Shown here: positions 23,101 through 33,509 of the stretch, one piece after another | Layout of the letters: each line of letters starts with the position of its first letter | Numbering within the stretch: position 1 is the first letter of the stretch | Assembly (NCBI RefSeq): GCF_004210375.1 | Contig: NC_134825.1 | Span: 41,596,348-41,660,347, forward strand | Direction of reading: 5' to 3' | Length of the DNA stretch: 64,000 bases | Source: Tachypleus tridentatus | Lineage: Eukaryota; Arthropoda; Merostomata; Xiphosura; Limulidae | Made by a program: the position numbers and the translations under genes | The notes under the pieces: model-generated | Seen by the model: only the letters and a program-made list of their open reading frames with translations | Databases searched by the model: none | Told to the model about the DNA's origin: nothing

Positions 23101-26100
23101 ACGGACGATTTGGGAATAAATATACAAAAAGTGTGAGATGAGCGAGAACAGTAGACAGACAAGAGGAGAAAGAGAAGTTCTCTGTTGTAAGAGGGGAAAG
23201 GCCGAACGGTTGCTATAGGCGTAACTATTAATGTGTTAGAGGAAAAATAATAGTAGAAGAAAAATAAAAATAATAGTTTATTTCATTAAAGAGAGTTCTA
23301 AAGTGAATAAATTAGCATCAGTAGACTCTGACATCTAAACAAACGATTCTTGGGAAATACGAAGGAAGAAGCGACAGTAGAAAAGTTTAAACATGTAGGA
23401 TACAACCATGATAAGTCAATGATAATTGTTTGTTTCTTGTTTTTTAATTTCGCACAAAGCTACTCGAGGGCTATCGGTGTTAGCCGTCCCTAATTTTAGT
23501 ATGGTAAGACTAGAGGGAAGGCACCTAGTCATCACCACCTACCGCCAACTCTTTAACAACGAATAGTGGGATTGACCGTCACATTATAACCGCCCCCACG
23601 GCTGAAAAGCGAGCATGTTTGGCGCGACGTGGATGCGAACCTGCTACACTCAGATTACGAGTCGCACGCCTTAACACGCTTGGCCATGCCGGGCCCAAGT
23701 CAATGATAAAGTAAGTGAAGTATATTTAGATAGTAACAGATGAACCTTCGCTTTGTCAACTGGAATTTTAAAGTAACTGAATAGGTCTAAGTGGACTTTT
23801 GACAAGAGTAAGATAACTATATATATATATATTTTTTTTGTGTGTGTGTAGTGTTTACAATATCCCTATAATGTGAAGAATTTGATGTACGTACGTTTAT
23901 CTTGTTCCGAAAAATAAATATTTTGAAAACAAGTGGCGTACGTGCTTTTCATGTACGAGGAAGTTGAGAATTTCTCAAATTAATTTTGGCGGTATCTATT
24001 GACAAATCGAATTAGCATTTTAATAAACGTCTGTAAGCTATTAACACAGCTGTAAGGGAAGTTTTAAACTAGGACTATTTAATAAAGGGTAAAGATAAAC
24101 TAAATAAAACAAAACTAAGATATACGGGAAAATTTAACATTGGAAATCAGTACAAGTTATAAGAGTAGGCTTAATTGTTATTATAGTAATGCTAGAAGTA
24201 TAAGAAATATAAGACTTTAGGGCACTGGTAGAAATAAAAGATTTAGAATAACTGAAACATGGTTAAATGTAGATGAGTTTGAAATACGTGATTATAGGTT
24301 ACTTAATAGGAATAGAGTATTAAAGAAAGGGGAAGGAGTGGCTGTATATGTGAAGTGTGAGTTACATACTGTTGAAGTTGAGAATATTAAGGATAATAGC
24401 AAGGAGATTGGGTTTCTGTTAGTGGATAGCAAGGGATAAAGCTTTTAGTAAAAATGTGTTACAAATCACCAGATGGAACTGATGAAATCAGGAAGAAACT
24501 TTGTAATAAGATGAAGGTCTCAGTTGTTAATGAAATCATAATTAAGGGTAGTTCTAAGTACAGATATAATGATTGGGAAATGAAAATCCCTCAAACCATG
24601 AGGGAGAAAGGTTTCTGAAAACTTTTCAAGATGGATTTCTTAACAATTTGTCAAGGAACCTACTGTAAATAATGCTATCTTAGATTTATTGTTAAATTCT
24701 AATATAGAAATGGTTAAGAGGGTGTAAACTAGGAAGCACCTAGGTACAAGTGATCATTGCTGTATTATGTTTGATATTTAGCTGCATTTGGAAATTAGAA
24801 ATAATGATATTTTGATTCCAAATTTTATAAAAAGCAATAAAAGAGATGTGTTGTGAATTGGACAGCTGAGTTATTTTGAGGCACGAATCAGTTGTGAAAA
24901 ATGTATAAAGATAATTTTTTAAAGATTCAAGATAAACATATTCCTTACAGAAACAAAAGGGGATCTAGAAGTAAAAAAACAGGTTGGTTCACAAAGGGAA
25001 TAAGAGATAGAATCAAAGAAAAGTACCACACACTAAAGAAATTTAAATTGACTGGTATTGTAAAAGATTATAGAAAATCAAGAAAGTTGGTCAAAAAAGA
25101 AATTATGATATCCAGAAAGATGTCTATAACAAAAATTTGGCTTAAAACATAAAACTAACAGTGAGAACTTTTTAAAGTACATTATGGGTAAATAAAATGT
25201 GAGGATGGAGATAGGACCCATGAGGAATTATGAAGGAAGGCTTGTATCTGATGATCATGAAATGCCTATGTTATTAGATTCTGATTTTGCTTCAGTTTTT
25301 ACTAATAAAGACTTAAGCTGTATTTAACATCTTGAACAGTTGATAAATGAAAATGAGATCAAAGAAGATGGCTACCTTAATTCTGAGCTGGTTAAAAAAA
25401 AATGGGATATTTAAAGAATGCTAAAGCTCCTGTAATAGATAGTACTTCACCAAGGGTTTTAAACAAAGTCATGTGATCACTTGAAACAAGGTTTTAAGCC
25501 CTTGAATAATGTACAAGTACCAACTGATTGGAAATTGGTTAATCTGACTCCTATCCTCAGGAGAGGTAATAGAAGTTGTCCCAGTAATTAAAGGCCTGTC
25601 AGTCTTACCTCATTTGTGAGAAAAGATTTGGAATGTCTGATAAAAGATACTTTGCAAAGTCATTTAACAAGTTTATAATTTTTTTGGATAGCAAAATAGT
25701 TTCACTAAGGAAAAATATTGCCTTACAAATCTTTTTGCATGTTTTAAAAATGTTACTGCACATGTAGATAAGGGTAAGGGTGTAGATGTGATATATATGG
25801 ATTTTCAGAAAGCATTTTACAAAGTGCCATGCCCCACAATGGCAAAGCAGCATGTCTCTTGTCTCACACCACTATAAATTGGGTTTCAATGCCTGTGATG
25901 GGCAGAGCACAGATAGCCCATTGTGTAGCTTTGTGCTTAATTCTAAACAAACAAAGTGCCACATAAAAGGTTTGTAAAGAAACTTATCTCTGCACAAGCT
26001 TAGGATAAGTTAAGTAACTGAAAAGAACAGTGGCTGGATTCAAAAGCAGAGGTTTGATATAAATGAAGTTCAGTTAAACTAGATTAATGTTGCAAGAGGT

Positions 26101-29100
26101 GTACCTCAGGGATCAGTCTTAGGACCTTTACTCTTTTTGACTTACATAAATAACATTGATGAAGGAAGTCAATAAATTACTTATGTTTGCAGATGACACC
26201 AAGGTCTTGGGTGATGCTGGCTGTGAAGAGAATGCTGCTACTTTATAAAAATATTTAGCTCACATAATGAGTTGGGTGAATAAATGGCAGATGGATTTTA
26301 ATTATGATAAATGCAAAATATTGTATGTTGGTGATAATAATTTGAATTATAAGAATAATTTGGATGGGAATAATTTTAACAATGTCATGAAAGAAAATGA
26401 TCTTGTTGTAATGGCTGCTCAGTCTCTTAAGCAATTCAAGCAGCGTGCTGTTGCTAATGTTGGTAGGGCAAATAGGATTTTAATTTGTATCTACAAAAAT
26501 ATTGAATACAAGTATAAATATGTCATAATCTCATTGTGTAGGTCACTGGTTAGACTGCATTAGGAGTATTGTGTTCAGTCTTGGGCTTCTTACCCTAGGA
26601 AAGCCATGGAATTATTGGAAATGATTCAGAAGAGGGTAACTAAAATGGTGCCTGGGATGTAGGGGTTGTCATTTGAGGAGAGATTAAGATCCTTAAAAGT
26701 TTCTCTCTCAAGAGTTAGAGGCGATCTGATTCAAATGTTTAAGATTGTAAAAGTATTTATAATGTTGATGCATCAACATTTTTCAAACTTAATAGTGAGA
26801 AGTACAGAACTTGGTGACACAAATATAGATTTAGGAAATATAAAAGATGACAACTTTATGAAGATATGTTAGTAAATTTGAGTGAGTTTAAAAGAAGCTT
26901 GATGCATATATGAATGACAAGTGATGACTAATTGTTTTTAATAGTATTAGTTTGGCTTACAGGGTGGGGCAGCTGAGATGGACCAATATATCCCTTGTTG
27001 CCCCTGAAACTTATATTAACTTCTCATTATAACAACCATACCGTTACAATTGTTATTACTAACTTCTTACTATAACAACCACACTGTGACAACTGTGGTT
27101 TTTCGTTTTACTCGTTTATTGATTTTTAATATTATGTAACATACCTCAGTGACCATTGGTAAACCTAACAGGTACAATACGATAACCATTCCTGTAGTAA
27201 ATAGTTTCCTTCGTGATCTCAATACAGACGCCCATTCGTCCACAATTCCTGTTATCAGAGCTTCCACCGTGCAGAACTATTAAAAACAAAAACAGACCAA
27301 TATCAGTACACATGTTGTCATAACATACAGATCAAAGTAACAAAATAACATCGTTAGACAGATCTATATAAATTGTATACGTATATATATTTAATGAATT
27401 AACGTTTTATACAATAAAGTTTCAAACATACGTGTTATTATCTAGTTTGATAACCTAATACTTCATCTTGCGTGAGAGTACGTTTAAAGTTATGAGTTTC
27501 TGATACAGAAGTTTATCTCTATGAATCACTGAAAAATGGTACTTTGAAATTTCTTGTTTGTTTGTTTTTGAATTTCGCCCAAAGCTACTCGAGGACTATC
27601 TGCGCTAGCCGTCCCTAATTTAGCAGTGTAAGACTACAGGGAGGGCAGCTAGTCATCACCACCCACCACCAACTCTTGGGCTATTCTTTTACCAACAAAT
27701 AGTGGGATTGATCGTCACATTATAACGCCCCACGGCTGAAAGGGCGAGTATGTTTGGCGCGACGGGAATGTGAATCCGCGACCCTCGGATTACAAGTCGC
27801 ACGCCTTAACACGTTTGGCCATGCCGGGCCCTGTTGAAATTTCTTACATATTAAAATGTTTAACCAGCGAAAGACAGTTAAACAATATGTGGTTACGCAT
27901 CCATTCTTTGATTTGTTAGATATAAAATAGAACATAACAATGTAAGCTCAGGTGACACATGGAACACTTGTAGCATATAAACACATATCAAGTAACGGTT
28001 GAAGGATATAACGATTTGAAGCTAGAACTACATTTATGTGGCAAACAAACGTAGCAGGTATCAACCATATAATTCATTGGAGACTTATGACAAACAAATG
28101 TAGTACATTACAAAAAACGACAGCATCTGTTAACTAGTTAGTTGGTTATTGCCATGAGTAACAGGTGACGCAAATGTAAAAGATTATAAAAAGATTATTA
28201 CTGATGTATGCAACAGGTATCGGAGAAAAGTAGCAGAGAGCAACGAAGTAGCTGGTTGCCGAGATAGGCAGCATGCAAGAATAGAACTACTACGATGTGC
28301 AGAAAGCATGCAAGAAAGAGTCCCGAATTGTCTTTTACTGCCTAAAAACATGCACGCGTGTCAACAACCATGTTGCCATGCGACACGTGGCTTATGTCCT
28401 AACAGATAATAAGGCGGAAGTGGAAATAGAATCTCTGATAATAATAACATATCAGAAGGTTGTATTTTGTTGACATTAGTTAACACCATACATTTTGAGG
28501 TTAACTAAATAAGAAATTAACCACTAACTGCACGTCACATGATCATGCACATACTATTCTTAGATCAGAATTTACCTTGGCTTCTGACACTGTTAACAAC
28601 ATTGCTTCATAAGCCTCTGCCACTGCGCAGGTTTCGTTTGGTAAAACATAGAAGGTCAACACATTTAATAACAAAGGAACCGTATTATTTCTCCCATTAC
28701 TAGTTCCACAGATTTCATGTACTAACCTTATATATACCAAAGACAGGTCTAATTTCTAATAACATTAAACTGTCAGTTACTTGCTTATCTTTTTCTCATA
28801 GTTACAGCGTTTCTCGAACTAATAAACTCACTAACTCAGTGATTAAGTGCAAACGTCACAGACTTATTAAATATTCAATTGTTGAAATAGTTAAAACGTG
28901 AAAACTCCCTCCAGATAAACAATAACACAAACGCGTAAATTAAAAAAATATAGTCTACAAAAGTATTTTGAACTCTGAAAATTTTCCCATTTTTAAAAGA
29001 ATATTTATCATTAAATGAAAATGAGAATATAAAATATGTACGTGGCTATCAAATAACACACATCAACATATTATATGCTCACCTGGCTATCAAATAACAC

Positions 29101-32100
29101 ACATCAACATATTATATGCTCACCTGGCTATCAAATAACACACATCAACATATTATATGCTCACCTGGCTGTCAAATAACACACATCAACATATTATATG
29201 CTCACCTGGCTGTCAAATAACACACATCAACATATTATATGCTCACCTGGCTGTCAAATAACACACATCAACATATTATATGCTCACCTGGCTATCAAAT
29301 AACACACATCAACATATTATATGCTCACCTGGCTGTCACTTAACACACATCAACATATTATATGCTCACTTGGCTGTCAATTAGCACACACAAACATATT
29401 ATATGCTCACCTGGCTATCAAATAACACACATCAACATATTATATGCTCGCCTGGCTATCAAATAACACACATCAACATATTATCTGCTGACCTGGCTGT
29501 CAATTCCAAGAATTAACAGCATGAGGAAGAACACAATTGACCATAAAGGGGGAGGTGGCAACTGTAGAACAACTTCTGGATAAACAAGGAATGCTAACCC
29601 TGGACCTGAAGAAAATACACCATGTTAGATTATATTTAAACAAAGACCGTGTTTGTACTCTGAAAATAACACAACAGGTCACTGTCTGATAATACTTAGA
29701 GTATATTAAGATGTTGACATACTGTAACTTACCAATAGACGTTTCATTTTAAATGTTTTAGAACAAAGATTCAAGAAAATATTAATAAAGTTTGTTCTGA
29801 AATATTCTGTTACACGTTGATTTTGTACAGAAACAGAACTTTTACTGTTTATATAAACAACTGAAGCACAAGAAGACTGAATTATCTTACCGGACGTTAC
29901 AACGTCAGCAACTTCTGTCCCGTCGCCTTTAATGTAGGTCATGTGACCGAGGACGGAAAATATCACAGTACCAGCAAATATGCTGGTAGCAGGGTTAACA
30001 ATATACAGAATATATCCGTCTCTAGAAATAAAGATATAGAAACAATAATGAATGTGTGCAAAGTGTACAATAATATCCATTGAAAGAATAACGAATACAG
30101 AGTACAGAGAATTATTACATTGAACATTTTTGTGCGAATCATTGTTAAATAATCAAATCAAAAAATTAAAAAAAAAATTCTTAAGAGCTTGTTGGTTTTT
30201 TTTTTTTTTTGTTACCGGAAGAAGTTGTGGCTAAACTTGTTATAGCTTCCAAGAGTTACGACGGAACCGAAACCAATACCAAAGGTGAAAAACACTTGTG
30301 TTCCTACTGTCACCCAGACCTAATAACATTAATATAATAAATTATTACTGATTACACAGAGTTCACTTCTGAGAAAATATAACACTAATTTAGTTTTGTT
30401 ACGTTTTGATTAAAGAATTATTAACTAGTATTAAAGCTTGACAGCAAATAAACGAAAAAAAAAAGTCGCTTGACAGTTACTGATTAACAATGACACTGTT
30501 TTCACTAAAGACGTAAACTACAGCTACATTAGATGGGAAGTTTTATCTGTTGCCCAGCCTGGTTATTAGTGTTTGTCTTAAGCGTCAGGGGCATTAAAAT
30601 GTACGGTTAATCCCACTATTCGTTGGTAAAAGAATATGCGATGGGTTCTGTCCAACGACCTTTAATATCTAACATTAATATTTAATGGTGTTTATATCGT
30701 ATATGAATGTAGTAATAATAAGATTAGTATATTAATATATTAACAATAACATTTAAATCTGAATATAATGACAATAACATTTATATATATTCGTTGGTAA
30801 AAGAATATGCGATGGGCTCTGTACAACGACTACCTTCTGTCTTTTCAACAGATTAAAATTACTTACCATGGATATATATATAAGCAAAAGCAGTTGTTCA
30901 CCTCACGCGGAGAAAGGTCAGGAAAAACTGAAGATATGTGAAAAGTATTCAGGAAACATAATTATTGCGTTCAAAGTTATCAAAACATTGCTGTAGTATA
31001 GTGTAATGCATAATTAGTAATTATGTAATAACCGGTTCTATCAAGTAGAAATGTTCATTATTATAGTGTACTGTCCTATTAAATCGAAATGTAGTGTATT
31101 TTACTTCAGTACTGCAACCAAAGTAATAAAAAAGGCTTTTTTTAAATAACAGAATTGAGGAAAAGTAGTATTAGTATCATCTACTGACAATTCTCGACAC
31201 ATCATTCTTGTTCTGAAAGTGGGATCTGACTGTCACTCTTATAACACACACACGGTACAAAAGCGTATAATGCGATTTAAGATAACTTTGCGTGACTCAA
31301 GAGTATCCGGTTTAACAGTTAGGCAAATTAACCACAAGGCTACTCTCGGCCATATGTAAAGTACTAAGGACACATTAACAACAAAGCCACTCTCGGCCAT
31401 ATGTAAAGTACTAAGAGCACATTAACCACAAGACCACTCTCGGCCATATGTAAAGTACTAAGGGCACATTAACAACAAGGCCACTCTCGGCCATATGTAA
31501 AGTACTTAGGGCACATTAACCACAAGCCCACTCTCTGCCATATGTAAAGTACTAAGGGCACATTAACTACAAGGCCACTCTCGGCCACATGTAAAGTACT
31601 ATCAGATTAAATTGTTCTTAATTTAATTCAGTGTCCCCCAGTGTCTGGATGCTTGTAACAGTTAATCCTAAAAAAAAAAAATGAGTAATTAAAACAGTTG
31701 ACCAGGATCAGAGAAATACATTTAACATAATTACCTCACGATTCCCAAGGCAGTTGTGTCGTCATTGAGGACACGAGGTAGAGTAATGTCAAGCTATTAT
31801 CACCACGTAGTAGATATTATAGAGACAAACGATGGTCATTGAAGCAAAGCCAATTCCTAGTGAAAGTTTAGATTACATAATATAAGAACTGTTGACATAT
31901 TTGAGACACAAGTATGAGTTATATATATCCGGAAAAGGTGAAAAATGCTAAAACACTAGAATTAAACAACAATAGCTACCATTAAAGACAGGAATCAAAT
32001 TCCAGACCCCGACACCACCAATGCTGAGGTAATGACCAATGGCCACTTCCAGGAAGAATAGACGAACAGCACACAAGACTAAACAGATAAGGTAGGGAAA

Positions 32101-32445
32101 CAAAAATGCACTTAAATAACAAACAACAACATATAATCCATTAGAACCACCGATTTACTATTTAGTAAGGTAAAGCTTTAATGTATATTATGTTGGATTA
32201 AACCACGAGACACTTACCTCCACCATTTTATAACACAAGTATGGAAATCGCCATACGTTGCAAAGACCGACAGCGTAGCTTATGCAGCTGAAAATAAAGT
32301 CCAGTTTTCCTCCCCATTCCCCACGTTCTGGTTCGTTCTCCTTATCTGACTTTGTTACCGACTGGTTCATTTCATCAGGTATTGTAATCATTTTCACTCC
32401 TTTTTCTATACTGACGATTTCTGATTTTTCATTTTTGGGAGCCAT
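20093..32445 (-). CDS. SLC6 Na+/Cl- coupled transporter, GABA/taurine/creatine subgroup (11 exons found, frame broken)
   Basis: SLC6 proteins import neurotransmitters, amino acids or osmolytes across the plasma membrane using the Na+ and Cl- gradients. The exons found are 32218-32445, 31980-32110, 31735-31856, 30216-30319, 29891-30021, 29493-29605, 27145-27276, 21649-21752, 20991-21091, 20480-20650 and 20093-20173. They give about 470 residues against 600-650 for the family. Subgroup-typical motifs are [11 protein letters not shown] (TM1), [10 protein letters not shown] (TM3), TLGSYNKF (TM6), GPGLAF (loop 4), LGIDSQFCTVE (TM8) and ASGMTLLF (TM10). Loop 2, TM4 and TM5 are missing. Frame breaks occur in exons 1, 3 and 8 and at the exon 1/2 joint; all other exon phases agree. 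An in-frame TAG lies nine codons before the ATG, which has a good context (AAGAAATGG). Substrate cannot be assigned. It is either a working gene with sequence errors or a recent pseudogene. Confidence 0.93.
20480..20650 (-). CDS. SLC6 exon 10, TM11 end to TM12
   Basis: 57 codons between tccctttag and donor GAC|GTGAGT. It contains [19 protein letters not shown], the family's YPxWG(xxLGW)xxALSS signature that leads into TM12. The reading frame is intact. Confidence 0.93.
20991..21091 (-). CDS. SLC6 exon 9, intracellular loop 5 and TM11 start
   Basis: Acceptor attacag, then GT completing Gly, then [20 protein letters not shown] and the start of TM11, with donor TTG|GTAAGT. It matches the family pattern YGxxRFxxNIxxMxGxRP. 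Intact. Confidence 0.92.
21649..21752 (-). CDS. SLC6 exon 8, TM10, with one extra G
   Basis: Acceptor cttttcag, then a run of six G followed by CATGTAC. The family sequence [20 protein letters not shown] is restored if the run is five G. The exon is 104 bp where 103 would keep frame with exons 7 and 9. It ends in YG with donor TATG|GTAAGT. The rest of the exon is highly conserved. Confidence 0.9.
22092..22599. mobile_element. pogo/Tigger-like MITE in an SLC6 intron
   Basis: 508-bp non-coding element flanked by TA on both sides. Its inverted ends are CAGTGGAGCGCCATTAAGCC and, on the other strand, CAGTGGAGTGCCGTTAAGCC, followed on both sides by GCGG. The CAGT start and TA target duplication are typical of pogo/Tigger-type elements. 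Internally it has further GC-rich inverted stretches and no transposase. Confidence 0.9.
23428..23694 (-). mobile_element. SINE-A, full length
   Basis: Reverse-complement copy in an SLC6 intron, in the same orientation as the gene. It runs from 'tttaatttcgcacaaagcta' to 'acgcttggccatgccgggcc'. The B-box region is mutated to 'gatgcgaacctgctacactc'. Confidence 0.92.
24130..27030 (+). pseudogene. decayed CR1/L2-type LINE, antisense to SLC6
   Basis: The plus strand holds the two domains of a non-LTR retrotransposon ORF2 in several broken frames. The 5' part has endonuclease motifs: [10 protein letters not shown] at about 24178, ITETWLN at about 24250, then [12 protein letters not shown] at about 24440. 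The reverse transcriptase part has [10 protein letters not shown] and SNYRPVSLTS-like sequence at 25535-25615, [10 protein letters not shown]-like sequence near 25803, [14 protein letters not shown]-like sequence near 26100 and [12 protein letters not shown] near 26190. The rest follows as [20 protein letters not shown] and the C-terminal region to about 26930. Stops and frameshifts are frequent. A SINE-C has inserted at 25830. No 5' UTR promoter or clear tail could be defined, so the ends are approximate. Confidence 0.88.
25830..25950 (+). mobile_element. SINE-C, complete, with target site duplication
   Basis: 121-bp insertion in the LINE reverse transcriptase region, flanked by a perfect 11-bp duplication ACAAAGTGCCA (25819-25829 and 25951-25961). 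The body has 'gggtttcaatgcctgtgatg' (B-box region), 'gcagagcacagatagcccat' and tail 'gtagctttgtgcttaattc' with AAAC repeats. This copy defines both ends of the family. Confidence 0.92.
27145..27276 (-). CDS. SLC6 exon 7, TM8 to TM9
   Basis: 44 codons between gtttttaatag and donor GAG|GTATGT, phase 0 at both ends. It starts [15 protein letters not shown] and ends LGLPMVTE, matching the TM8-IL4-TM9 segment of GABA and taurine transporters. Intact. Confidence 0.95.
27551..27832 (-). mobile_element. SINE-A, full length
   Basis: Reverse-complement copy in the intron between exons 6 and 7, from 'tttttgaatttcgcccaaag' to 'acgtttggccatgccgggcc'. One C of the usual GCCCCC run is missing. Confidence 0.93.
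29040..29491. repeat. 41-bp minisatellite (11 units) abutting SLC6 exon 6
   Basis: Eleven head-to-tail 41-bp units of the form 'ctcacctggct(a/g)tcaaataa' plus 'cacacatcaacatattatatg'. The array runs straight into the 3' end of exon 6, whose own junction (acctggctgtcaa) is the start of the repeat. Read on the minus strand, most units therefore carry a donor-like CAG|GTGAGC. Confidence 0.96.
29493..29605 (-). CDS. SLC6 exon 6, extracellular loop 4 and TM8 start
   Basis: Acceptor tattttcttcag, then GT completing Gly and [22 protein letters not shown] segment and LGIDSQ, donor CAG|GTCAGC. The Asp-Ser pair in LGIDSQ corresponds to the Na2-site region of GAT1. The length of 113 bp keeps phase. Intact. 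Confidence 0.95.
29891..30021 (-). CDS. SLC6 exon 5, TM7
   Basis: Acceptor tatttctag, completes Arg, then [40 protein letters not shown] and VTSG, donor TCCG|GTAAGA. It matches the family pattern S-x-FAGFVIFSxLGFM. 131 bp, phase consistent with exons 4 and 6. Confidence 0.95.
30216..30319 (-). CDS. SLC6 exon 4, TM6
   Basis: Acceptor atgttattag, then [20 protein letters not shown] and [15 protein letters not shown], donor TTCCG|GTAACA. This is the TM6 region that in the family forms part of the substrate and chloride sites. 104 bp, phase 0 in and phase 2 out. Confidence 0.94.
30570..30655 (+). mobile_element. SINE-A fragment
   Basis: 'ggggcattaaaatgtacggt' and 'taatcccactattcgttggt' are the SINE-A mid-body. 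A second short piece 'attcgttggtaaaagaatat' recurs near 30789, so the fragment itself was partly duplicated. Confidence 0.65.
30867..30927 (-). other. possible SLC6 mini-exon or decayed exon
   Basis: A 61-bp segment between cacatatcttcag and a consensus donor CATG|GTAAGT lies where the TM5 to loop 3 coding sequence should be. One frame is fully open ([19 protein letters not shown]). Another reads FFLTFLRVR before a stop, reminiscent of the family's TM5 end (LLRGVTLPGA). Neither matches well, so I do not include it in the gene model. Confidence 0.2.
31340..31605. repeat. 47-bp minisatellite, 6 copies
   Basis: 'ggccatatgtaaagtactaa' starts at 31348, 31395, 31442, 31489, 31536 and 31583 (47 bp apart). 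The array sits in the interval where the missing TM4/TM5 exons would be expected. Confidence 0.95.
31735..31856 (-). CDS. SLC6 exon 3, TM3, one base short
   Basis: Acceptor tttcactag, completes Gly, then [20 protein letters not shown] and A, where GCT TG ACA replaces the expected GCT TGG ACA (one G missing). After the break the other frame reads [17 protein letters not shown], the family's end of TM3 and start of loop 2. The end (TCGTGAG|GTAATT) has TGA where the conserved loop 2 Cys is expected. Confidence 0.9.
31980..32110 (-). CDS. SLC6 exon 2, TM1 end and TM2
   Basis: Acceptor gttatttaag, then [40 protein letters not shown] and VFN, donor AATG|GTAGCT. It matches GGGAFLIPYxxxLxxxGxPLFFLExxLGQ; Gln is His here and Pro is Arg in VRLFFLE. 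131 bp, internally intact. It needs two bases from exon 1. Confidence 0.94.
32218..32445 (-). CDS. SLC6 exon 1, N-terminus and TM1
   Basis: ATG at 32443-32445, then about 44 hydrophilic, charged residues and [30 protein letters not shown]. The Lys codon is followed by ATGGTGGAG|GTAAGT; the family's NGGG would need one more A, and one further G is needed at the junction with exon 2. The unwound TM1 motif reads GLCN where GLGN is near-universal in amino-acid-type SLC6 members. Confidence 0.94.
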
Positions 32446-33509
32446 TTCTTGAATAAAGTCACAAATTTTCTACATTTTAATAAAAATTGAAACTGTAAAA
32501 AACAAGAGCATAACAACGTATTTACTAAAAAAATATTACATGAAGATAAACGTAATTATTATAAGAAATAATGAATTAATAGGTTTTATTTGTATTACAG
32601 TTATTACTTAAGAATGCTAACATAGTATTGGTGATATTAAATATGTATATATATATATCATCAGAGATATTACGTACAACTATACTGATGGAGGCATTAC
32701 CTAATATCATGAGAGGTATCTATATTTTATCAGAAATATTACTTATGCAGAATTATATATTATTATAGATATACGTAACTAATGCCAATAATAATGCAAT
32801 AATTCACAGCCGTCGGCCAAGATACACCACTGATATACATTGTGTAATATTTATCAAAACATAAAAATATCAAAAATCACGAAAAATGTGTAACGTAACT
32901 AAAACTAACATTTAGCCTAATAGATAACACTAAATTAACACCCTTTGGAATTCACTACCCTACTTTGCACCGCAATTATAAGCGGTATACTTCCAAGATG
33001 TTTAACGTACGCTAATAGGTCGTACTGGCTTTGTCGCACCAATCAGTATTGACACAGTCACTGTGGTCAGCCATAGCTGTATCTTACGTAAATTACATCT
33101 TCTGTCACTGCGTTTTTAAAATTGCAGTAATTATATATTTGTAATTGATGAGATTCAAACACTTGTAAACTGAATACAACACTATTTTTTATGATTCACT
33201 GAAGACTAGTTTATCTCTGGTAAATGCGCTACTGATGTACATACCTCTATATCAGCAGATATAGAGAAGTCGGTTTTTTATATTGATAATGATCAAATTT
33301 TTATTTCCTTTCATAGTGAGATGTCGAAGCAGAGGCATCGCTAGAAATAGGCACGTTCCCAGATTCTATTTGCCCGTGCCCATAATTCCTAGTTGGCGTC
33401 TTAAAAAATAAAAATTGAAAATCATGATCGACAAATTGAAACGTCAAAAATCTCTGAAGATACATTAGGGTCCGTTCTAGAAATCTTCTAGACACCTAGT
33501 GATACCTGT

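Noticed and set aside
24901-25152. Lysine-rich 83-codon frame as a small basic host protein
   Set aside because: It lies between the endonuclease and reverse transcriptase parts of the LINE and is part of that element's linker region.
28543-28740. Minus-strand segment reading [17 protein letters not shown] before a donor-like CAAG|GTAAAT inside an SLC6 intron
   Set aside because: It looks exon-like, but exon 6 (LGIDSQ) and exon 7 (FCTVE) join perfectly without it and it matches no SLC6 segment. An alternative or cryptic exon cannot be excluded.
33301-33495. 64-codon minus-strand frame (NYGHGQIESGNVPISSDASA) upstream of SLC6 as an extra 5' exon or transposase piece
   Set aside because: It has no splice donor in a useful position, no family motif that I can name, and an in-frame stop precedes the SLC6 ATG.
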